Both the position numbers and the translations under genes were made by a program. The notes beneath the pieces are model-generated. The model was not told where the DNA came from, ran no database searches, and worked only from the letters and a program-made list of their open reading frames with translations. From an uncultured Methylococcaceae bacterium (GTDB lineage Bacteria; Pseudomonadota; Gammaproteobacteria; Methylococcales; Methylomonadaceae), in contig CAJAHC010000203.1 of NCBI GenBank assembly GCA_903939355.1, positions 1 through 13,453 on the forward strand: a DNA stretch of 13,453 nt. Reading direction: 5' to 3'. How positions within the stretch are numbered: the stretch's first letter is position 1; every line of letters begins with the position of its first letter. Positions 8,107 through 13,453 of the stretch are shown here, in pieces.

Positions 8107-8142
8107 TTGTATAATTATATCGTGAATATCTGAGTTAGGTTT
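8107..8142 (-). promoter_or_regulatory. Candidate tal promoter
   Basis: A perfect TATAAT -10 hexamer lies on the minus strand at 8119-8114, inside the 202-base gap upstream of tal. Initiation near 8107 would leave a leader of about 45 bases. The region 16-18 bases upstream (about 8137-8142, ACCTAA-like) is a poor -35, so it would be weak or activator-dependent. Placement is inference from position and the -10 match. Confidence 0.35.
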
Positions 8143-8206
8143 TAGAAAGAAGGCTCAATGGTTGAATCAGTTCTTAATTAATTTACTCAGAGGTAAGGAG
8201 AAACTA

Positions 8207-8249
8207 AAGCCACAGTTTGTATTTGTATGTAATACGAAAACTGTGGTTT
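8207..8249 (-). terminator. Hairpin after the second repeat-protein gene
   Basis: CCACAGTTT (8210-8218) pairs with AAACTGTGG (8238-8246). The stem continues as GTATT/AATAC past a two-base bulge to a seven-base loop, and A-T pairs extend the base. In the minus direction it starts about 18 bases after the stop codon and is followed by CTTTAGTTTCTCC, a weak U-rich tail. It is likely a partial or full terminator separating the repeat-protein genes from tal. Confidence 0.6.
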
Positions 8250-8263
8250 GTTTAGGGGATTGA

Positions 8264-9055
8264 TCAAGCCTGAATACGCATGTACTTTTCAACACCAGTT
8301 ACAATTGGTGCAGGCTTTTGTTTTTCGATTAATGCTTGTCTTGCCATGTACTTAGCAACCCTACTGATTTGAGGTTGATTAGACTGTTCATTAAGGTATT
8401 TTGCAACACCAGTAAGAGGGGTGCTAGGCTTTATTAGCATGGCCGATAACGCGCTCATTGCCGCCTGTTTAGCCATATATCTTGCAACTCTGCTAGGTTG
8501 TGGAAGGCTGTCTTGTAGCTGTAAATACTTGGCAACGCCAGATATTTGAATAGTAGCAGGCTTGTCCTGTAATACCGATAAAGCGGCTTGTTTAGCTAAA
8601 TATTTAGCTACATTACTTGGTTGCGGCAAGTTTGATTGACTTTTCATATACTTAGCAACACCAGTCAATTCTTTGGCTGGCTTCAGACTTTTTAGATATT
8701 TTTCAACACCGCTAACTTCAGTTTCACCCGATAATTCTTTTTTTTGCTTTTCAGCAATATCTTTCCTCAATATGTACTTTTCAACACCACTGGTTGGGAA
8801 TTGATCAAGAGTCTCCAAATATTTAGCAACTCCGCTAATTAATTCAGATGGTTCAGCGATTAGGTTGACTGCAATTAACGAAGCATTTTTATTTTGTAAA
8901 TACCTTGATACACCACTTATTCCACTAGGATCTTTTGAATAGACAGGGTAACTGGTTTCAGATTGGTAAACGTCTTCATTTTTTGTACGGTTCATGAAAA
9001 AGAAAAGGCCTGCAACAGCAGGAAAAAAAGACCCACTCATGTTATTCTGGCTCAT
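8264..9055 (-). CDS. Unrecognised membrane-anchored protein with eleven [ST]GVxKY[LM] repeats
   Basis: A 263-residue protein I do not recognise. Residues 8-21 (GSFFPAVAGLFFFM) are a short hydrophobic segment followed by Arg23 and Lys25 with no charge before it, predicting N-out/C-in anchoring. The remainder is polar, lysine- and proline-rich, and carries eleven copies of a heptad [ST]-[GRN]-V-[ASE]-[KR]-Y-[LMI], starting at residues 47, 74, 89, 115, 131, 147, 172, 188, 215, 231 and 253. Each looks like an S/T-capped short helix, often extended by AKQAA, separated by proline linkers. GAGGA at 9062-9066 lies six bases before the ATG and overlaps the upstream gene's stop, so translation is likely coupled. 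An alternative ATG exists at residue 6. It sits between tkt and tal in the RuMP cluster. A multivalent scaffold is inference; no enzyme motif is visible. Confidence 0.85.
   Translation of the reverse strand: MSQNNMSGSFFPAVAGLFFFMNRTKNEDVYQSETSYPVYSKDPSGISGVSRYLQNKNASLIAVNLIAEPSELISGVAKYLETLDQFPTSGVEKYILRKDIAEKQKKELSGETEVSGVEKYLKSLKPAKELTGVAKYMKSQSNLPQPSNVAKYLAKQAALSVLQDKPATIQISGVAKYLQLQDSLPQPSRVARYMAKQAAMSALSAMLIKPSTPLTGVAKYLNEQSNQPQISRVAKYMARQALIEKQKPAPIVTGVEKYMRIQA
8279..8917 (-). repeat. Protein-coding repeat array of GVxKYL heptads
   Basis: This segment encodes residues 47-259 of the preceding protein. Distances between motif starts are 27, 15, 26, 16, 16, 25, 16, 27, 16 and 22 residues, mostly alternating long and short. 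Residues 131-252 (8300-8665) hold three successive two-motif units of roughly 38-43 residues. In each, a first motif leads into Q-S/D-x-x-P-Q, then a second motif followed by A-[KR]-Q-A. This indicates tandem duplication of a paired unit. Confidence 0.8.
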
Positions 9056-9058
9056 TCT

Positions 9059-9727
9059 CTATCCTCGGTCACGCATGTATTTCTCAACACCAGTTGCTGA
9101 TTTTGCAGCAGTTTGTTTTTCAGATGCTGTTTGTTTTGCCATATACTTGTCCACACCTGTTGCGGCTGATACAGTTTTTATATGAGAATCTAGGTATCTT
9201 GAAACTCCAGTTCCTGATAATTTATTCAAGTATTTTGCAACCCCAGTATTAGCAGCATATATTTTTCTTGCTGGCGAGGATGATTTTTCCTTGTTTGTAG
9301 ATGCACCAGCCTTTTTGAATAAATAAAAACCTGCTAAGGCAAGGAAAGCTAAACCAATAGAATAAGTGGATATTGATGAGTTTTCTTCAGCAGATGCTCC
9401 AGTACTTGAACCTTGTTCTTCTGATGAACTTACTTTTGCAGATTCATTATGTTTATAGTTGGGATCATGGTACAAAACTTCAGGTTTGAAATCTGCAGCA
9501 GGATAATTTTCATCATGAAGATTTGCTGATTCTTTAGAAGCGGCCTTTACGACTGTAGCAGTTTTAGTAGTAGCTGTTTGCGGGCTATTCTTGGCGATAT
9601 AATCACTATTTTGATATATCACCTCTGGTTGGAAGTCTGCAGCTGGATACTGTATATCTGCTTTTACGACTGCGCTAGATAATAGTAGTAATGCAAACGC
9701 ACCTTTGGTCAAATTATTCTTTTTCAC
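9059..9727 (-). CDS. Unrecognised exported, membrane-spanning protein with periplasmic YPAADF and cytoplasmic GVxKYL repeats
   Basis: I place the start at GTG 9727-9725 (222 residues). The in-frame GTG at 9736 lies inside the AGGTG that serves as ribosome binding site, eight bases upstream of the chosen start. Residues 1-23 form a signal peptide (KKNN, then AFALLLLSSAVVKA, cleavage likely after Ala23). Residues 27-43 and 75-91 are near-identical 17-residue repeats, Y-P-A-A-D-F-[QK]-P-E-V-[IL]-Y-x4-Y, in an acidic/serine-rich predicted periplasmic domain. Residues 119-137 are a membrane helix followed by KK. The cytoplasmic tail has four heptads TGV[ASDE][KR]Y[LM] at 161, 173, 190 and 212, the last ending three residues before the stop by R-D-R-G. 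It shares the heptad with the downstream gene, three bases away. The family is unknown to me; a bridge between envelope and cytoplasmic partners is inference. Confidence 0.8.
   Translation of the reverse strand: MKKNNLTKGAFALLLLSSAVVKADIQYPAADFQPEVIYQNSDYIAKNSPQTATTKTATVVKAASKESANLHDENYPAADFKPEVLYHDPNYKHNESAKVSSSEEQGSSTGASAEENSSISTYSIGLAFLALAGFYLFKKAGASTNKEKSSSPARKIYAANTGVAKYLNKLSGTGVSRYLDSHIKTVSAATGVDKYMAKQTASEKQTAAKSATGVEKYMRDRG
9455..9649 (-). repeat. Two YPAADF[QK]PEV[IL]Y protein repeats
   Basis: These encode residues 27-43 (9599-9649) and 75-91 (9455-9505) of the exported repeat protein. The copies agree at YPAADF, P-E-V, and two tyrosines spaced five apart. A threonine/alanine/lysine-rich linker separates them. 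They lie on the opposite side of the predicted membrane helix from the GVxKYL heptads. Confidence 0.7.
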
Positions 9728-9759
9728 GTTGTTCACCTAAAAGTCGGAAGAAGTGGACT

Positions 9760-9808
9760 GAGAGCCCAACATACTATATTGCTGGACGCATACTACTGAA
9801 AGGCTCTC
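9760..9808 (-). promoter_or_regulatory. Leader region of the repeat-protein genes with an inverted repeat
   Basis: GAGAGCC (9760-9766) and GGCTCTC (9802-9808) are inverted with 35 bases between. The interval also has CATACTA twice (9770-9776, 9789-9795) and, on the minus strand, a TATAGT hexamer near 9774-9779 that could be a -10 but lacks a good -35. It lies in the 119-base gap between tkt and the first repeat-protein gene. It may be a leader structure, operator or weak terminator of tkt. Confidence 0.3.
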
Positions 9809-9846
9809 TCCAATTTAATGTGTAAAACTACTCTATATTTTTTATA

Positions 9847-11841
9847 TTAAAATACTGCTTCTACGTTCTTGACTACGTTTTCAACGGTGAAGCCAAATTC
9901 TTTGAAAAGTTGACCCGCTGGAGCAGACTCGCCAAAACGGTCAAGGCCTACAATTTTACCGTTGGTTCCTACATATTTCCACCAGCCATCAGTAACGCCT
10001 GCTTCAACTGCAACACGTTTGGTTACGGCAGAAGGTAATACTGATTCACGATATGCCGCGTCTTGTGCATCAAATATGTTTGTTGATGGCATGGAAACAA
10101 CACGTATCTTTTTGCCAGTCGCTGTTAGTTGTTCAGCTGCTTTGAGTGCCAGTTCAACTTCAGAGCCAGTAGCAATAATGATTGCATCTGGTTGACCCTC
10201 GCTGTCGCTTAGAACGTAGCCACCACGTGAAATCGCCTCAATTTGTGCTTGAGTACGTGGAATATGAGGTAAATTCTGACGTGAAAAAACAAGTATAGAA
10301 GGGCCATGCTGTCTTTCGAAAGCCGCTTTCCATGAAACTGTTGTTTCAACAGCATCACAAGGACGCCAAACTTGAATGCTTGGAATCAATCGTAGTGTTG
10401 CGATTTGTTCAACGGGTTGATGAGTTGGACCATCTTCACCCAGACCTATAGAGTCATGAGTATAAACGAAGATTGAGCGAATTTTCATCAAAGACGCCAT
10501 GCGCAGGGCATTACGAGCATATTCCGAGAACATCAGGAATGTTGCGCCGAATGGAATCAATCCGCCATGCAGAGCAATACCATTCATAATTGCAGACATA
10601 CCAAATTCACGTACGCCATAATTTATGTAGTTAGCATCTGGTTTATCCGCACGCATTGGCTTATAACCAGTCCATTCAGTCATGTTTGAACAGCCTAAAT
10701 CAGCTGAACCACCAAAAATTTCAGGCAATATTTTTGCAAAACCCTCGATAGCGGCTAATGAAGATAGACGTGTTGCAGTTGTCTTGGCTTCTGCATTAAC
10801 TGCGCTTACAAATGCATCGGCAGCTGTTTTCCAGTTATTAGGTAAATCACCAGCCATACGACGTTGATATTCTGCAGCTAATTCAGGATGAGCCGCTTGG
10901 TAAGCAGCAAATTTTTCATTCCATTCTTTTTCAGCTTTAGATCCTTTAGCTTTAGCATCCCAACCGGCATAGACATCGGCAGGAATTATAAATGCTTCAT
11001 GATCCCAACCTAGAGCGGCTTTAGTTAGATTGATTTCGTCTTGACCTAATGCAGCGCCATGACAGGCATGACTGCCAGCTTTGTTAGGTGAACCAAACCC
11101 AATAGTTGTTTTGCAACAAATCATTGTCGGCTTGTCTGTCATGGCCTTAGCCATTTGGATTGCTTTGGTTAAGGCGACATTATCATGTCCATCAACATCA
11201 GCGATAACATGCCAGCCATAAGCTGCAAAACGCATTGGCGTATTGTCTGTAAACCAGCCGTCAACATGTCCGTCAATAGAAATGCCATTGTCGTCCCAGA
11301 AGGCAATCAGATTACCTAGCCCCAATGTTCCTGCCAAAGAGCATGCTTCGTGAGAAATGCCTTCCATCAAACAACCATCGCCTAAGAAGGTATAGGTGTG
11401 ATGATCAATAATTTTATGTCCGTCTCTGTTGAATTGAGCAGCAAGTGCTTTTTCAGCGATTGCCATACCAACAGCATTAGTTATGCCTTGACCTAAAGGA
11501 CCCGTGGTTGTTTCGACGCCTGGGGCATAACCGTACTCTGGATGACCTGGAGTTTTAGAATGAAGTTGACGAAAGTTCATCAGCTCTTCAATTGGAAGAT
11601 CATATCCGGTCAGGTGCAACAAGGAATAAATCAGCATCGAGCCATGACCATTCGAAAGCACGAAACGGTCTCGATTAGACCATTGTGGATTGGTCGGGTT
11701 GTGGTTCATGAAATCATTCCACAATACTTCGGCGATATCCGCCATTCCCATTGGTGCTCCTGGATGTCCAGAATTTGCTTTTTGAACGGCATCCATGCTC
11801 AAAGCGCGTATGGCGTTCGCTAATTCTCGGCGCGAAGTCAT
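9847..11841 (-). CDS. tkt: Transketolase
   Basis: A 664-residue thiamine-diphosphate enzyme close in length to E. coli TktA. It shifts two-carbon units between ketoses and aldoses to regenerate ribulose 5-phosphate for formaldehyde fixation, in the cytoplasm. The N-terminal domain carries SGHPGAPMG (His26), LSNGHGSML (His66), PGHPEYG (His100) and the cofactor/Mg motif GDGCLMEG (154-161) ending in [10 protein letters not shown] (Asn185). The central pyrimidine domain has [27 protein letters not shown] and [16 protein letters not shown], with the conserved glutamate of that region. The C-terminal domain follows from about residue 540. AAAGGAG at 11848-11854 lies six bases upstream of the ATG, a strong site. 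It is third in the cluster, 145 bases after phi. Confidence 0.98.
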   Translation of the reverse strand: MTSRRELANAIRALSMDAVQKANSGHPGAPMGMADIAEVLWNDFMNHNPTNPQWSNRDRFVLSNGHGSMLIYSLLHLTGYDLPIEELMNFRQLHSKTPGHPEYGYAPGVETTTGPLGQGITNAVGMAIAEKALAAQFNRDGHKIIDHHTYTFLGDGCLMEGISHEACSLAGTLGLGNLIAFWDDNGISIDGHVDGWFTDNTPMRFAAYGWHVIADVDGHDNVALTKAIQMAKAMTDKPTMICCKTTIGFGSPNKAGSHACHGAALGQDEINLTKAALGWDHEAFIIPADVYAGWDAKAKGSKAEKEWNEKFAAYQAAHPELAAEYQRRMAGDLPNNWKTAADAFVSAVNAEAKTTATRLSSLAAIEGFAKILPEIFGGSADLGCSNMTEWTGYKPMRADKPDANYINYGVREFGMSAIMNGIALHGGLIPFGATFLMFSEYARNALRMASLMKIRSIFVYTHDSIGLGEDGPTHQPVEQIATLRLIPSIQVWRPCDAVETTVSWKAAFERQHGPSILVFSRQNLPHIPRTQAQIEAISRGGYVLSDSEGQPDAIIIATGSEVELALKAAEQLTATGKKIRVVSMPSTNIFDAQDAAYRESVLPSAVTKRVAVEAGVTDGWWKYVGTNGKIVGLDRFGESAPAGQLFKEFGFTVENVVKNVEAVF

Positions 11842-11951
11842 ATTATTCTCCTTTATTATTTTTATAAATTACGTGTAGTGACTTCTATCAGTGTGGCGAT
11901 CTCGTCACGAAAAATAAATTTAATTCCATTCTTATTAACAATTACAAAGTT

Positions 11952-11979
11952 AGAACGAGTGGCTATGACCACTCGTTCT
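11952..11979 (-). other. Intercistronic hairpin between phi and tkt
   Basis: AGAACGAGTGG (11952-11962) pairs perfectly with CCACTCGTTCT (11969-11979), an 11-bp stem with a six-base loop. In the minus direction the stem is followed by AACTTTG rather than a U-run; on the plus strand TTTT follows. It may limit read-through from hps-phi into tkt or act as an mRNA end stabiliser. Confidence 0.6.
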
Positions 11980-11986
11980 TTTGCAG

Positions 11987-12520
11987 TTATTCTAAGTTAG
12001 CGTGTCTTTCTCGCATTATTTCTTCAGGAATTCCTTTTTCATGAATTATATGAGAAACAGTTGCTTCCAAAAATAACAAGGTAGATAGTTCAAAGACTGT
12101 TCCCATTGGCATGCCTAGAACTTTACCATATTGTTCATTATTACCAATTTGAATTACGTCATCAGCCAAATTGCCGATAGTTGATTCATCTTTAGCAGAA
12201 ATTAGGACTATATTTGCCCCTATTTTTTTTGCATTCTTAGTAAAAGCGATTAATTGTTCAGTCTCTCCAGATCCGGAAATTACGATCAATAAGTCACCGC
12301 TTTTAATGCTTGGTGTTACTATTTCACCTACGACACTTACATCATAGCCGCCATGGACAAGTCTCATCGCAAAGAAATTTCCAACCAGTTTAGATCGACC
12401 GGCACCTGCAATAAAGATTCGCTTAGCCTTGTCAAGTAATCTAGTTAGCTTTACATCATACGTATCATCTGTAGCTTCAAGAACACCTGAAATCTTTTTT
12501 ATGATAAGTTGCTGATGCAT
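11987..12520 (-). CDS. hxlB: 6-phospho-3-hexuloisomerase (Phi)
   Basis: A 177-residue single SIS-domain protein, also named phi or rmpB. It isomerises 3-hexulose 6-phosphate to fructose 6-phosphate, the second step of formaldehyde fixation. The phosphosugar-binding elements are RIFIAGAGRSKLVGNFFAMRL (about 34-54), VVGEIVTPSIKSGDLLIVISGSGET (63-87) and IVLISAKDEST. The C-terminal GTVFELSTLLFLEA and MRERHANLE are typical of the family. The start lies two bases after the hps stop codon with no recognisable ribosome binding site of its own, so translation probably depends on hps. The pair here is separate genes, not the hps-phi fusion known in some methylotrophs. Confidence 0.97.
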   Translation of the reverse strand: MHQQLIIKKISGVLEATDDTYDVKLTRLLDKAKRIFIAGAGRSKLVGNFFAMRLVHGGYDVSVVGEIVTPSIKSGDLLIVISGSGETEQLIAFTKNAKKIGANIVLISAKDESTIGNLADDVIQIGNNEQYGKVLGMPMGTVFELSTLLFLEATVSHIIHEKGIPEEIMRERHANLE

Positions 12521-12522
12521 AA

Positions 12523-13164
12523 TTAAACCGCGTCAACCAATTCGCGAATTTCACGAGCTGCTTCAGCAGGGGACGCCGCGCCATAAATAGCAGCTCCAAC
12601 AACGATAATGTTGGCACCAGCTCTTACAACATCTTGAACTGTTGATGCTTTAATTCCGCCAGCTACAGAAATTCTAACAGGTAAGCCTAGCGCAGCTATA
12701 TCGTTCAAATCAGCGAATGGTGTATGACCAGCTGCTTGTGCATCAAGGCCTGTGTGAATACCCATGACTTGGGCGCCAGCATCTGCAGTTGCTCTTGCGC
12801 ACGCTATTTTATCTTCAACATTGATTAAATCAATTTGTGCTTCAGCTCCATGAGCGTTGGCTGCTTTGATAACACCTTGGCAAGTTGCTAGGCCAGATAC
12901 GCCAAGAACTGTACAAATATCCGCACCAGCGGCATAGAAAGGAGTGGCTTCGTATTCACCAGCGTCCATAGTTTTAAGATCAACTAACAATAATTTATCA
13001 GGGAATCTTGCTCTCAACTCTCTAACTAAATTTATACCATTGTGTTTGATGCAAGGAGTTCCAATTTCAAAAATGTCAACATAAGGTGCCACTAAAGTAG
13101 CAAGACCTACGGTTGCGTCGAAATCCAGTGAATCTAATGCCATTTGTATTAATGGTTTTGCCAT
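12523..13164 (-). CDS. hxlA: 3-hexulose-6-phosphate synthase (Hps)
   Basis: A 213-residue TIM-barrel enzyme of the orotidine-5'-phosphate decarboxylase superfamily, also named hps or rmpA. It joins formaldehyde to ribulose 5-phosphate, the entry reaction of the RuMP cycle. Visible are QMALDSLDFD (residues 7-16), FEIGTPCIKHNG (32-43), the metal/phosphosugar motif LVDLKTMDAGEYE with Asp62, Lys64 and Asp67, GIHTGLDAQ, and the phosphate-binding strands ISVAGGIK and IIVVGAAIYGA. GGAG at 13173-13176 lies eight bases before the ATG. It is the first gene of the cluster and immediately precedes phi. Length and motifs are standard, with no sign of damage. Confidence 0.98.
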   Translation of the reverse strand: MAKPLIQMALDSLDFDATVGLATLVAPYVDIFEIGTPCIKHNGINLVRELRARFPDKLLLVDLKTMDAGEYEATPFYAAGADICTVLGVSGLATCQGVIKAANAHGAEAQIDLINVEDKIACARATADAGAQVMGIHTGLDAQAAGHTPFADLNDIAALGLPVRISVAGGIKASTVQDVVRAGANIIVVGAAIYGAASPAEAAREIRELVDAV

Positions 13165-13453
13165 GATAAGTGCTCCGAAGGGTTATATTAATAATTATAG
13201 TTGGTTACATACTTGTTTTGCGGACATAACTGTAAAGTAGAAAGGGGACGAATGTCAATGCTAAATGATTATTGAGTAATTCCCAATTGGAGGTCATATA
13301 AGGAAAAAATTAAAATTTCCTTTTAAAATCATTAGGCTATTTATCTTTCATTTCTATTTTAAAGCATGGCATCCAATTAATTTTTAGCTATTAAAAATGA
13401 TAGCTGATTAATACGATTACATGCTTGCATTATAAACAAAGTTTTATGATTTG
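13165..13453. other. Noncoding AT-rich region upstream of hps
   Basis: I see no gene on either strand in these 289 bases. Besides the candidate promoter, there is a palindrome CCAATTGG (13283-13290), an inverted pair AAGGAAA/TTTCCTT (13300-13306, 13316-13322) and a small AGCTAT/ATAGCT hairpin (13386-13405). The second could be the tail terminator of a gene beyond the window; none is strong evidence for a site. Confidence 0.5.
13194..13258 (-). promoter_or_regulatory. Candidate hps promoter elements
   Basis: On the minus strand TTGACA (13258-13253) is a consensus -35, with TACAGT 18 bases downstream as a four-of-six -10. Separately, TATAAT (13199-13194) is a perfect -10 lacking a good -35 and would give a leader near 22 bases. 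One or both could drive the RuMP cluster; the sequence alone does not decide. Confidence 0.45.

Noticed and set aside
8279..8917. Regularly spaced near-repeats resembling a repeat array or CRISPR
   Set aside because: The periodic units are in one open frame, encode a conserved protein motif with synonymous variation, and have neither identical repeats nor uniform spacers.
9055..9059. Frameshift or sequencing error splitting one repeat gene into two
   Set aside because: Both genes share a frame, so a frameshift is not involved; each has its own ribosome binding site and hydrophobic anchor and each ends in the same terminal heptad, as expected of two genes. A nonsense split is kept as a finding instead.
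11542..11823. Plus-strand open frame opposite the 5' end of tkt
   Set aside because: It is antisense to the conserved TPP domain of transketolase and shows no independent start signals.
13300..13322. AAGGAAA/TTTCCTT inverted repeat as a terminator
   Set aside because: The stem is only seven AT-rich base pairs and no gene ending next to it is visible in the window.
1..13453. Insertion sequences, prophage, tRNA or rRNA genes
   Set aside because: No transposase-like protein, terminal inverted repeats, tRNA cloverleaf or rRNA sequence was seen on either strand.

Overview
The window reads as chromosomal DNA of a gammaproteobacterial (type I, order Methylococcales) methanotroph or a close methylotroph, with moderate-to-low GC. 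The reason is gene content: a complete bacterial formyltransferase/hydrolase operon of tetrahydromethanopterin-linked formaldehyde oxidation (fhcBADC) lies next to a ribulose monophosphate (RuMP) cycle cluster carrying 3-hexulose-6-phosphate synthase, 6-phospho-3-hexuloisomerase, transketolase, transaldolase and class II fructose-bisphosphate aldolase. The genus cannot be read from this sequence.

Layout. 1-990: two small plus-strand genes, a DUF6164-type protein with a C-terminal membrane helix and an AT-rich multi-pass membrane protein of unknown function. 1172-5806: the plus-strand fhcB-fhcA-fhcD-fhcC operon, every junction overlapping by 1-4 nt. 5846-5876: a perfect-stem bidirectional terminator between convergent transcription units. 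5896-13164: a minus-strand cluster, in transcription order hps (hxlA), phi (hxlB), tkt, two unrecognised repeat-protein genes, tal and fba. 13165-13453: noncoding, AT-rich upstream DNA with candidate hps promoter elements.

How it works together. Hps condenses formaldehyde with ribulose 5-phosphate and Phi isomerises the product to fructose 6-phosphate. Fba, Tal and Tkt do the cleavage and rearrangement steps that regenerate the acceptor. The fhc operon takes the other fate of formaldehyde, releasing formate from formyl-H4MPT via formyl-methanofuran. The window thus holds both arms of the formaldehyde branch point, head-on across one terminator.

The most unusual content is the pair of adjacent genes between tkt and tal. 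Their products look membrane-anchored and low-complexity, and carry 4 and 11 copies of a heptad motif, [ST]-[GRN]-V-[ADES]-[KR]-Y-[LMI], on the predicted cytoplasmic side. I do not recognise the family. Position and architecture suggest a multivalent scaffold that could gather RuMP enzymes at a membrane, but that function is inference only.
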